Positions 34,725 through 43,141 of a DNA stretch of 54,299 nt are shown here, one piece after another. The notes below the pieces were generated by a model. It made no database searches. It was not told where the DNA came from and was given only the letters and a program-made list of their open reading frames with translations. The stretch lies in contig CACBYE010000004.1 of NCBI GenBank assembly GCA_902543375.1, positions 69,869-124,167 on the forward strand. The letters are read 5' to 3'. Position numbers and translations under genes: made by a program. This stretch comes from an uncultured Pelagibacteraceae bacterium (GTDB lineage: Bacteria > Pseudomonadota > Alphaproteobacteria > Pelagibacterales > Pelagibacteraceae). Within the stretch, counting starts at the first letter, position 1. Every line of letters starts with the position of its first letter.

Positions 34725-35895
34725 TTTTATCCAAGGCTTTGCATAAACTTATTATTTTTTTATGATCTAAATGTGGATAATTTCCAATGTACAATCCATA
34801 AAAATGCATATGTTCTGTATTTTTCAATGTTTCATATCTTTTTCTAGAAATATATGATTTTAAATAAGGTTGTCTTAATTGATTTCCACCTCCTACACTT
34901 CCAACTCTATATTCTACCGAATTTTTTTTTAATACAGAAAGAACCTTGTGAAATAATTTCTTATTTCTATTTTTTAGGATTAGTTGAAAGGCATAATTAC
35001 TAGATCCTTTTAAATCAAAGTCGGTAAAAAAAATATCTTTTCTTAAATGGTTTATGAATAATTTGTGGTTTATATTTCTTGCTTTAATTACCTTATTTAG
35101 TCTTTTAAGCTGTTGTAATCCAATAACAGCTGATAATTCATTATTTCTTAAATTAAAACCTTGGGTAAGAAATATAAAATCACTATTTAGATCTTTTAAA
35201 TTTTTTTTTGTTTTATTTTTTAAAGTTTCATTCTGTGATTCTCTAAGTAAGCCGTGGCCTCTTTTCATTTTGACAATTGTATCTATTTGTTTTGAATTAG
35301 TGCAAACCATACCACCTTCTATGGTTGTCATGTGATGAGCGTAATAAAATGAAAAATTTGAAATATCTCCCAAAGTTCCTAATTTTTTATTATTGAGTTT
35401 TGCACCATGTGATTCACAAACGTCTTCGATTAAAAAAATTTTTCTTTTTTTTATAAATCTTAAAAAGTTTGAACTTATACCCGGAAAACCCATGGCATGA
35501 GTTAAAAAAATAGCTGCAGTTTTTCTGTTAATTTTATTTTTTACTTGCTCCTCATCTAAAGCTAGATTTTTTAATTTTATATCAACAAATATAGGTTTAA
35601 ATCCAGCATTAAGAACTGAGACTATATCTGAATTCCATGTAAAAGCAGGAAGTATTACTTCAGTTTTATTTTTTTTTAGCTCCTTAAGCAAGTGAAGAGT
35701 AATTAAATTTGCTGATGAACCTGAGTTAACAAACGTACTATATTTAACCCCAAGCCATTTTGACCATTTTTTTTCAAATTCTTTAACCTTAATTCCACTT
35801 GTGAATTTATTTGTTGACTTTATAAATTTTAATAAGACTTCCTTATCTTCCTCAAGTATATTATTAGTCATTAACTGCCAACGAAATTTTTTCAT
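34714..35895 (-). CDS. DegT-fold sugar 3-dehydratase (ColD/RfbH-like)
   Basis: 393 residues of the PLP-dependent DegT/DnrJ/EryC1 fold. Active-site features: VNSGSSANL, EDVCESHG and FSFYYAHHMTTIEGGM. The residue that is Lys in the aminotransferases is His here (HH at 187-188, codons 35332-35337). His at this position is the hallmark of 3-dehydratases such as ColD (His188) and the RfbH/DdhC enzyme, which remove the C3 hydroxyl of 4-keto sugars. It is the last gene of the 41253-34714 operon; epimerases like those for CDP-paratose are upstream. The sugar made is probably 3-deoxy or 3,6-dideoxy. Confidence 0.82.
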   Translation of the reverse strand: MKKFRWQLMTNNILEEDKEVLLKFIKSTNKFTSGIKVKEFEKKWSKWLGVKYSTFVNSGSSANLITLHLLKELKKNKTEVILPAFTWNSDIVSVLNAGFKPIFVDIKLKNLALDEEQVKNKINRKTAAIFLTHAMGFPGISSNFLRFIKKRKIFLIEDVCESHGAKLNNKKLGTLGDISNFSFYYAHHMTTIEGGMVCTNSKQIDTIVKMKRGHGLLRESQNETLKNKTKKNLKDLNSDFIFLTQGFNLRNNELSAVIGLQQLKRLNKVIKARNINHKLFINHLRKDIFFTDFDLKGSSNYAFQLILKNRNKKLFHKVLSVLKKNSVEYRVGSVGGGNQLRQPYLKSYISRKRYETLKNTEHMHFYGLYIGNYPHLDHKKIISLCKALDKINF

Positions 35896-35981
35896 TATTT
35901 GGACAATAGATTAATAATAATTTTAATCAAACGAAAAAGATTAAATACTTAAAACCAGCAATTGTAGTTTACTATAACTAA

Positions 35982-36995
35982 TTAATTTTTTAATAACCAT
36001 TCGATATCTCTTTGAATATTTTCTTTTATAGTAATGTTTTTTTTTAAATTTTTTTTATACTTGAAAAATTTACTCTCTCCTGGATACAAAATTTCTTTGA
36101 CACCCTTTAATTTGGGTAGTTTTTTTATTGTTTTGATATTATCTTTCATTCTTCTGATAAAGTTTTTTTCGAATAAATTTGATTTGAAAGTTAAAAATAA
36201 ATGTCCAACATTTTGTGGGCCTGAAAAATCGATGAAGGGGTCCTTTACCCCTCCAGCATGATTACTGCCAGTCAAAACACCACTTAAAATATCTACCATC
36301 CAAGCAAATCCTGATCCTCTGTAACCAGCAATTGGAAGTTGAACACCTTCTAATGCTTTTTTTGGATCAGTCGTTGGTTTACCAAATTTATCCAAGGCAA
36401 AACCTCTTGGTATTTTTGAATTATTTCTTTCAGCGAGTCTAATCTTGCCTCTATTAATCATTGATATAGATGTATCTAATATAAATGGAATTTTAGAGCC
36501 AGATGGAGAACCAAAACAGATAGGATTAGTTCCAAATAAACTTTTTGATGATCCATGAGGTGCTACTGCAGGAGGAGCGTTTGTATAAATCATTGTTAGC
36601 AGATTTTTTTTTACTGCTTGCTCAGCGTAATGACTAGATAAACCATAATGACCACTATTTTTCACTGCAACTAAACCAATTCCAGTTTTTTGAGCATTTT
36701 TAATCGCAAGTTTAATTGCAATATCTGCTGCAACGAAACCAATACTATTATTAGCATCAATACTCGAAATTGATGAAGAAATTTTTTTAATTTTAATCTG
36801 TGGATTTGGATTGATTAATTTTTTTTTAATTCTATTACAATACATTTTAAGTCTTGCTAATCCGTGTCCATGTGCTCCTACTAATTCAGCATTAATAATT
36901 GCTTTTGCTGAAATTTCAGCATGTTCGGATTTAAGTTTATATTTTTTAAAGATTTTTTTAACTACAATATGAAGTTTTTTATTTTTGGTGTTCAA
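35982..36995 (-). CDS. Ldh2/malate-lactate dehydrogenase family oxidoreductase
   Basis: 337 residues of the Ldh_2 family (MDH2/YlbC/ComC/Dpk relatives). AHGHGLARLKMYCNRI, NSGHYGLSSHYAEQA, and FGTNPICFGSP are diagnostic; the catalytic His is in the NSGHYG segment. It transfers hydride between NAD(P) and a 2-hydroxy or 2-imino acid. The start is TTG at 36995, overlapping the upstream epimerase by 17 bases, and no in-frame ATG is close. Its presence inside a sugar operon is odd; it may act on a keto-acid sugar such as a nonulosonate precursor, which is inference. Confidence 0.82.
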   Translation of the reverse strand: MNTKNKKLHIVVKKIFKKYKLKSEHAEISAKAIINAELVGAHGHGLARLKMYCNRIKKKLINPNPQIKIKKISSSISSIDANNSIGFVAADIAIKLAIKNAQKTGIGLVAVKNSGHYGLSSHYAEQAVKKNLLTMIYTNAPPAVAPHGSSKSLFGTNPICFGSPSGSKIPFILDTSISMINRGKIRLAERNNSKIPRGFALDKFGKPTTDPKKALEGVQLPIAGYRGSGFAWMVDILSGVLTGSNHAGGVKDPFIDFSGPQNVGHLFLTFKSNLFEKNFIRRMKDNIKTIKKLPKLKGVKEILYPGESKFFKYKKNLKKNITIKENIQRDIEWLLKN

Positions 36996-38028
36996 TTAAT
37001 TCCTTAATAATTTTTTTTGTATTATATTTTTGTTCCCATTTTGGATAATGTTTTTTAAATTTAGTTGTATCAGAAATATACCAAATATGATCACCAACTC
37101 TTGGAACTTTTAAAATTTTTCTTTTAATTTTAATGTTGCAGATATCCTCAACTAGGTTTAACGCTTCAATTATCGAACAATTTGAATATCTTCCGCCACC
37201 CATATTGTATATTTCTCCACTTCTAGGCTTTTTGTAAAATTGCCAAAAACAATTTACTAAATCGTGACTATGCAAATTGTCTCGAACTTGTTTCCCTTTA
37301 TATCCAATCAGATTGTATTTTTTCTGACTTAAACTCGCTTTAACTAAGTAAGATAAAAATCCATGAAGTGTTGCTCCGCTGTGATTTGGACCTGTAATAC
37401 AACCCCCTCTAAAGCATACTGTTTTTAAACCAACATTTTTTCCATATTCCTGGACTATTAAGTCTGCATAAGTTTTAGATACTCCAAAAAAACTATGAGT
37501 TGCGTTATCAATTGAAAAACTCTCTTTAATACCATTAAAATTCTTATCATTTTTTTTTAATTCCCATCTTGTATTCTTTTCATGAATATTAAGCCTATTA
37601 GGATTATCTCCATAAACTTTGTTAGTTGACATAAATATGAACGGAGCATTGGGAGAATATTTTTTCGTTAGCTCTAGAAGATTGAGAGTTCCAGTAGCAT
37701 TAACATTAAAGTCTAAGAAAGGAAATTTTTTTCCATAATCATGAGAAGGTTGAGCAGCACAATGAATTACTACTGATATTCCTTTTGAGTATTTTTTGAA
37801 AATTTTTCTAATACCATCTGAATTTCGAATATCAATATTGTAGTTTTTAAAATTTTTGTTTCTTTTCAAAAGTTGAGATTTGAGCCAAGATGTAGAGCCA
37901 TTATTTCCAAAAAAAAGTTTTCTTAAGTTGTTATCAATTCCAACCACATCAAAACCTTTATCATGAAAAAAATTGACAGCTTCTGATCCAACTAATCCTG
38001 TTGATCCTGTAATAATTGCTATAGACAT
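36979..38028 (-). CDS. NAD-dependent sugar epimerase, CDP-paratose 2-epimerase-like
   Basis: 349-residue extended SDR. Rossmann motif ITGSTGLVGSE, then MSTNKVYGD (the STNKVYGD string typical of CDP-paratose 2-epimerase RfbE), active-site YxxxK replaced by a HSFFGVSKTYAD context, and RGGCITGPNHSG. The classic Tyr in the YxxxK motif is Phe here (HSFFGVSK); in RfbE it is Tyr (SPYGCSK), a difference worth noting. Its ATG overlaps the previous gene by one base. Probably epimerises or otherwise modifies C2/C4 of a nucleotide-linked deoxysugar. Confidence 0.75.
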   Translation of the reverse strand: MSIAIITGSTGLVGSEAVNFFHDKGFDVVGIDNNLRKLFFGNNGSTSWLKSQLLKRNKNFKNYNIDIRNSDGIRKIFKKYSKGISVVIHCAAQPSHDYGKKFPFLDFNVNATGTLNLLELTKKYSPNAPFIFMSTNKVYGDNPNRLNIHEKNTRWELKKNDKNFNGIKESFSIDNATHSFFGVSKTYADLIVQEYGKNVGLKTVCFRGGCITGPNHSGATLHGFLSYLVKASLSQKKYNLIGYKGKQVRDNLHSHDLVNCFWQFYKKPRSGEIYNMGGGRYSNCSIIEALNLVEDICNIKIKRKILKVPRVGDHIWYISDTTKFKKHYPKWEQKYNTKKIIKELIEHQK

Positions 38029-39050
38029 TAGAAGTAATTATTAATTTTTGATTTATTATTCTTTAACCATACATAAGTATCTTTAACAACTTTATATATA
38101 TTCCTTTTTGGTTTCCATCCATAAGTTTTCATAGCTTGATTATTATTAGTTATAAAATATGGAATATCATAAATTGATGTTTTTGAAACTTTAGTAAATT
38201 TAATTTTATTGTTTGTTATTTTTTCACATATTTTTGTTAGTTGTCTTAAAGAGGTATAACTTTTTTTCGAACCACCTACAGTAAACATCTTATTATTTAT
38301 CTTATTAATATTATTGATTTGTAAAAATATTAATTCACACAAGTCATAAATATGTAAAACATCTCTAACTTGATTTCCAAAGCCCCCATAACCAATATAT
38401 TTTAATTTATTCTTGTTATAATGACTCCATATCCATAAGCTAACGAACCCTTGATCTTGTTTACCAAATTGCAAAGGTCCAGATATAACTCCACATCTAT
38501 TAATTATAAATTTTGTTCCAAATGCATATGAGAATTCTTCAACTAACATTTCAGAAGATAATTTACTTAAACCATATATAGTCTTTGGACCTTTAATATT
38601 ATCTTTCTCTCCGAAAGATTTTTTTATTTTCAATTTTGATTTAATAATTCTTTTGTTAACAACATTATTAATCTCCTTAATGGGATAAACCCTACTACTT
38701 GAGAGAAATATAATTTTTGAATTGTCTTTTTTAATTTTTTTTAAAATATTTAATGTTCCAATGAAATTTGTGTTCACAACCCTGTCAATGTCTTTTTTTG
38801 AAATCTCTACCGCAGCTTCAGCACAGCAGTCGATAATCAAATCATATGAAGGTAATTTTTGTATTTTTTTAAAATTACAAATATCAAAATTAAAATTTTT
38901 AATTTTTTTTTTTTTTAATAACTCTAAATTATATCTGGAACCTTTTCTTGACAGATTGTCTAGAGTGTTTATTTTGAAACCTTTAGAGTAAAGAAATAAA
39001 GCTAAATTTGTTCCAACAAATCCACAACCGCCTGTAATTAAAATTTTCAT
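38028..39050 (-). CDS. NAD-dependent sugar epimerase, CDP-paratose 2-epimerase-like
   Basis: 340-residue extended SDR. The N-terminus ITGGCGFVGTNLA and DNLSRKGSRYNLELL match RfbE very closely (RfbE has DNLSRKG too). SSSRVYP, YGLSKLSSE (YxxxK) and NRCGVISGP complete the active site. It overlaps the glycosyltransferase by four bases upstream (ATGA) and the paralogous epimerase by one base downstream, so both are translated in one unit. Product likely a CDP-linked epimer in the same path as the 3-dehydratase. Confidence 0.8.
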   Translation of the reverse strand: MKILITGGCGFVGTNLALFLYSKGFKINTLDNLSRKGSRYNLELLKKKKIKNFNFDICNFKKIQKLPSYDLIIDCCAEAAVEISKKDIDRVVNTNFIGTLNILKKIKKDNSKIIFLSSSRVYPIKEINNVVNKRIIKSKLKIKKSFGEKDNIKGPKTIYGLSKLSSEMLVEEFSYAFGTKFIINRCGVISGPLQFGKQDQGFVSLWIWSHYNKNKLKYIGYGGFGNQVRDVLHIYDLCELIFLQINNINKINNKMFTVGGSKKSYTSLRQLTKICEKITNNKIKFTKVSKTSIYDIPYFITNNNQAMKTYGWKPKRNIYKVVKDTYVWLKNNKSKINNYF

Positions 39051-39898
39051 TTTTTTTGTTTTTTATAATAGCTATATTCTAATACAATAAATTTCTTAAA
39101 TACTGCGAAATTAATACTTATAAAATTAAATTCTAATTTCAAAAGATTCTGGAAAGATCTTTGAAAAAAAAATTTGGTTTGTTTTAATGTTAATTTAATA
39201 GTTTTGTAAATAGAGGGTTTTTTAATTTTATATCCAAAAGAATGATAACGCCAAACCCTATGGGATAAAGAGTCCAAATCATCATTTTGTAAATGCTTTG
39301 ATAATGCATCAGAGCAATATTTTATAATTAAATGCTTTTGATTTTTAATTTTATTTGAATAGTCAATATCCTCTCCATTGGTTTGTAAACTTTCGTCATA
39401 GCCTTTGACAGTGTCCCATACGGATTTGTGCTGAATTGTATTGCATCCAAACAAAAATGGAGGATTTTCAAAAGATTTATCTCCCCAATTTTGACTATAG
39501 TATTTTGCTCTCCACGCATTAAATTTATTTTCAATTAGTTCTTCTATCATTTTTCCACCGCAAATAAGATTTTTAGATTGATCAAAATTTTTAATCATTA
39601 CTTCAAGCCAGTTTTTTTCTAAAACTACGTCTGCATCTATAGAGGCTATTATTTCATGAGAGCTATTTTTAATTCCAAGATTTCTATTATAACCTAATCC
39701 TCTATTCTCGATATTATTGATGATATTCACATTTTTAAACTCTTTTACAATATCTAAAGTAAAATCTTTAGAATTATCATTGATCACAAGGATTTCATCA
39801 AACTTATAAGATTGGTTTTTTATTGAAGTTAGCGAATGCTCAATAGTTTTTTCAGCGTTAAAAGCTGGTATATAAATACTTACACTCTTTCTGCTCAC
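39047..39898 (-). CDS. family 2 glycosyltransferase
   Basis: 283 residues of the GT2 (GT-A) family. Seen: the start SIYIPAFNAEKTIEHSL, ILVINDNSKDFT and the DxD-like SIDADVV metal-binding motif, with GEDIDYSNKI later as the acceptor-side ED motif. It is cytoplasmic or peripheral and adds a sugar to a surface glycan. The start is GTG at 39898, five bases after the radical SAM gene's end. It belongs to the same operon as the deoxysugar enzymes. Confidence 0.88.
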   Translation of the reverse strand: MSRKSVSIYIPAFNAEKTIEHSLTSIKNQSYKFDEILVINDNSKDFTLDIVKEFKNVNIINNIENRGLGYNRNLGIKNSSHEIIASIDADVVLEKNWLEVMIKNFDQSKNLICGGKMIEELIENKFNAWRAKYYSQNWGDKSFENPPFLFGCNTIQHKSVWDTVKGYDESLQTNGEDIDYSNKIKNQKHLIIKYCSDALSKHLQNDDLDSLSHRVWRYHSFGYKIKKPSIYKTIKLTLKQTKFFFQRSFQNLLKLEFNFISINFAVFKKFIVLEYSYYKKQKK

Positions 39899-39903
39899 AA
39901 ATT

Positions 39904-41253
39904 TTAATTATTTTGCAAACTTTTTACCAAGCTTTGCCATTTTTTCCCACCATCTTTTTGTCTGTCATAATCAGCGCTTATACTAGCGCCAGGATAATTC
40001 TTTAAGTCTTTATTATTCAATGTGTGAAGAGGAGTTCCCTCTATTTCTGCTGTACCAGATTCTTGAACAGTATTAAAATTTGTCTCATTAATAAATTTTT
40101 TAGTTTCCAACATTTGTTCTTTGGTTTCACCTGGTAAACCATAAGTAAAAGTTCCATGGACAGACATATCTAAGTTTCTTAAATGATCTACTAATTCTTT
40201 GGTATAGTTTAAATCCAAATGCTTATTAACAATTTTATCAACAACATATTGACTTCCTGACTCAACACCAATTTTAACCCCTTTACATCCATTATCTTTC
40301 ATAATTTTCCAGTTTTCTTTTTTACAAGTATCTGCTCTACACATTGCGAACCATGGAATATTATATTTACCTGCAACCTTACTTATTTCAATTGTGTGTT
40401 TGTTACCTATATTAAAAGTGTCGTCATCAAAATATATTGCCTCAAATTTATACTCACTTGTGAGCTGGTCTAAAAAACCTTTCATATAATCCGCCGAGTA
40501 CTGTCTCACAGTTCTTTTGTTTTCACCATCTGGATCATTACCAGTCATTGCTGCTGGCCAAACACAAAATATACATTTAAACGGACACCCTCTACTTGTA
40601 AGAATATGTGCTTGAGGAGATAACTGATTCATTGGAATTGGATTGCCGTCAAAATACTTATCATAAATATTTTTATCATAGTATGGAAATGGGGAATTAT
40701 TCATTTCTTCAAGAGTAAGAAGATCATGTTCAATAAGACCAGTCTCCCCATTTATTACTTTCATTACATTCTTTTCGAATTCTCCTTTAAGCACAGCGTG
40801 TATTACATCACTATCCCATTTTTGATCTGAAGTAGATATAGGTCCTGCGACAATTATTTTTAAGTGAGGATGTTTTTTTTTAATCTTTTTTATTAACTTA
40901 TAATCATGATCCCATGATGGTGTAGCACTTTCAATTAAAAAAAATTTAATTTTTTTTTCAATTGTTTCTAAATACTTAAAAAAACTTTCATACGATTCTG
41001 ATAATGCAATGCTATCTCTAAAAAAAACCTCTTTATTTCCCATCATCTTAGAGGCATAGGTAGTAGCATAGCCTAAAAAATATGGATAAGGTATATAATC
41101 TTTTGCTCGAGGGTTATCAGGTGTACATCTTCCAAGATATGTAAAAGGCCATCTTGAGCCAGATCTTACTCCTCTACGCCATCTTTTTTTTCTTAAAAAA
41201 CCTCTGCTCTCCTTATTTTCCCACCATGGAGGATTGCTGAACAAAATTGACAT
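39904..41253 (-). CDS. radical SAM protein, B12-binding-domain type
   Basis: 449 residues. The N-terminal 170 form a Rossmann-like region as in B12-dependent radical SAM proteins, but no DxHxxG cobalamin motif is visible. The radical SAM motif CxxxCxxC is C223, C227 and C230 (RGCPFKCIFC), followed by a GIESGSQ-type GVESGSQ strand and TYGLPGET. It is the first gene of the deoxysugar operon. Radical SAM enzymes of this layout act as methyltransferases or C-C/C-S/C-O bond-forming enzymes; the reaction here is unknown. A WRRGVRSGSRWPF segment near the start is unusual. Confidence 0.78.
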   Translation of the reverse strand: MSILFSNPPWWENKESRGFLRKKRWRRGVRSGSRWPFTYLGRCTPDNPRAKDYIPYPYFLGYATTYASKMMGNKEVFFRDSIALSESYESFFKYLETIEKKIKFFLIESATPSWDHDYKLIKKIKKKHPHLKIIVAGPISTSDQKWDSDVIHAVLKGEFEKNVMKVINGETGLIEHDLLTLEEMNNSPFPYYDKNIYDKYFDGNPIPMNQLSPQAHILTSRGCPFKCIFCVWPAAMTGNDPDGENKRTVRQYSADYMKGFLDQLTSEYKFEAIYFDDDTFNIGNKHTIEISKVAGKYNIPWFAMCRADTCKKENWKIMKDNGCKGVKIGVESGSQYVVDKIVNKHLDLNYTKELVDHLRNLDMSVHGTFTYGLPGETKEQMLETKKFINETNFNTVQESGTAEIEGTPLHTLNNKDLKNYPGASISADYDRQKDGGKKWQSLVKSLQNN

Positions 41254-41316
41254 AATATTGTCTAGTTATAGTTTATTTTGTAATCATTCAACTAAAGAAT
41301 TATAAAATTAATATAA

Positions 41317-42201
41317 ATGAGAGTATTTGACACCACAACATTTTTTGAAGAGAAATTAATGATGGACTTAAGGTTCAATATTCTTGATCCTTTTGTAGAT
41401 AAATTTGTAGTTTGTGAAGCTAAATTTTCACATAGTGGAAGAGAAAAGAATATTAATTTTAATAAAAAGGATTATCCTAAATTTGAAGACAAAATTATCC
41501 ACTTAGTTTTGGATAATGATCCGGTAGAAAAAGACATAAACTTACAAAAAGACCCACACTGGTTGAGACAAAGCAGCATAGATAGAATAGAAGCCCAAAG
41601 AAATTATATCTCTAAGGCTTTGGATGAAGCTGATCAAAATGATTATATCATTTATAGTGACAATGATGAAATTCCAAATTTATCCAAAGTGGACTTTAAA
41701 AAGAATAAAATAAAAATTCTGATTTTTAAGCAAAAATTGTTTTATTACAAATTCAACCTTGCATATCCAAGAGTAGATTGGTTTGGAACTAAAGCCTGTA
41801 AATTAAAAGACTTAAAAAATATTTCATGGTTAAGAAACATAAAAAATAAAAAATATAATATATTTAGATTAGACACCTTTTTCTCTGATTTGAAACATAG
41901 AAATTTGAAAATCATAGATGATGGTGGCTGGCATTTCACAAACTTAAAAACACCAGAGGAGCTTTTAAAAAAATATCTTAATGATGAAATGCATTCAGAA
42001 TTTGAGTTAAATAACTCTAATCTTAAAGAGATAAAAAATAAAATTGAAAATAAATTTATTAATTATGATCATTTGATTGATACGAAATCATCGAACGAAA
42101 AAAAACAAAATAATAGATTTGATTTAACTAAAGTTAATTTAGATGTTTTACCAAATTACATTAAAGATAATTTAGAAAAATATAAATCTTGGATTGACTA
42201 A
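41317..42201 (+). CDS. family 17 glycosyltransferase-like protein
   Basis: 294 residues resembling the GT17 group (beta-1,4-N-acetylglucosaminyltransferase III type). The opening RVFDTTTFFEEKLMMDLRF and FVVCEAKFSHSG, with the metal-binding YSDNDEIP, match the family. No signal peptide is present. It is divergent from the radical SAM gene across 63 bases and is followed by a sugar epimerase. Confidence 0.82.
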   Translation: MRVFDTTTFFEEKLMMDLRFNILDPFVDKFVVCEAKFSHSGREKNINFNKKDYPKFEDKIIHLVLDNDPVEKDINLQKDPHWLRQSSIDRIEAQRNYISKALDEADQNDYIIYSDNDEIPNLSKVDFKKNKIKILIFKQKLFYYKFNLAYPRVDWFGTKACKLKDLKNISWLRNIKNKKYNIFRLDTFFSDLKHRNLKIIDDGGWHFTNLKTPEELLKKYLNDEMHSEFELNNSNLKEIKNKIENKFINYDHLIDTKSSNEKKQNNRFDLTKVNLDVLPNYIKDNLEKYKSWID

Positions 42202-42207
42202 TTAAAC

Positions 42208-42233
42208 TATTATCACTTGCTAAAATGATAATA
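42208..42233 (+). terminator. 8-bp stem-loop after the GT17-like gene
   Basis: TATTATCA and TGATAATA pair perfectly across a 10-base loop between the GT17-like gene and the epimerase. Both flanking genes are on the plus strand; no U-run follows. Weak evidence for a terminator or processing hairpin. Confidence 0.3.
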
Positions 42234-42250
42234 AAAACTATAAGAAATTG

Positions 42251-43132
42251 ATGGTAAAAAAAAATACTATTATAGTTACTGGTGGAGCTGGTTTTGTAGG
42301 ATCAAATTTAATTGAATTTCTGTTAGATAAAACAAAATATAATATAATTAGTATAGATAATTATTCCTCTGGATATAAAAAAAACCATCTTAAAAATTCC
42401 AAAGTAAAATATTTTAATGCAAATACTAAAGATATTAATAAAGTAATAAAGTATCCAAAAAAAATAAAAACAGTTTTTCATTTTGGTGAATTTGCTAGAA
42501 TTTATCAAAGTTTTTTAAAAATGAATGAGTGTATAGACTCAAATTCAATTGGAACGAATTCAGTCTTTAATTTTTGTTTAAAAAATAAAATTAATTTGAT
42601 TTATTCAGCTACGTCTGCATCCTTAGGAAACAAAGGACAAGATAAGAATCTTTCACCGTACTCATTTACAAAAGCAAAAAATTTGGAATTATTAGAAAAT
42701 CTTAAGAAATGGTTCAACTTTAAATTTGAAGTGATATATTTTTATAATGTCTATGGACCAAAACAAATTTCTAAGGGAAAAATGTCGACTGTGATTGGAA
42801 TTTTTGAGGAAGCTTATAAAAATAAAAAACCATTACCTGTAGTAAAACCTGGAAATCAATCAAGAAGATTTACTCATATAGATGATACTGTTCGTGTTTG
42901 TTACATAGCTTGGAAAAAAAATCTATCTAGGCATTACAGTATTTCAAGCAAACAAAGTCATTCAATAATCGAAGTTGCAAAAATGTTTAAATCCAAAATA
43001 AAGTATTTAAAAAAAAGACCAGGTGAAAGATATGCATCTGCGTTAACAAAAATGAATCTTTCTAATAAAGTCTACAGACACTTTGGTAAAATTAAACTCA
43101 TTGATTATATAAAAAATCTAATAAAAAATTGA
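42251..43132 (+). CDS. NAD-dependent epimerase/dehydratase (UDP-glucose 4-epimerase-like)
   Basis: 293-residue extended SDR. Rossmann loop VTGGAGFVGSN, a Ser-rich strand SATSASLG and YSFTKAKN (YxxxK) are present, then YFYNVYGPKQ. It has the typical GalE/WbpP-like layout for UDP-hexose changes. An upstream TTG (42248) is the only earlier start and gives one extra residue; the ATG at 42251 is preferred. It is the second plus-strand gene of the surface sugar block. Confidence 0.85.
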   Translation: MVKKNTIIVTGGAGFVGSNLIEFLLDKTKYNIISIDNYSSGYKKNHLKNSKVKYFNANTKDINKVIKYPKKIKTVFHFGEFARIYQSFLKMNECIDSNSIGTNSVFNFCLKNKINLIYSATSASLGNKGQDKNLSPYSFTKAKNLELLENLKKWFNFKFEVIYFYNVYGPKQISKGKMSTVIGIFEEAYKNKKPLPVVKPGNQSRRFTHIDDTVRVCYIAWKKNLSRHYSISSKQSHSIIEVAKMFKSKIKYLKKRPGERYASALTKMNLSNKVYRHFGKIKLIDYIKNLIKN

Positions 43133-43141
43133 TATAAATTA

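Noticed and set aside
34714..43132. Surface-sugar block as a recently transferred island
   Set aside because: It is slightly more AT-rich and Lys/Asn-rich than its surroundings, but no integrase, tRNA or direct repeat bounds it, so transfer is not supported.
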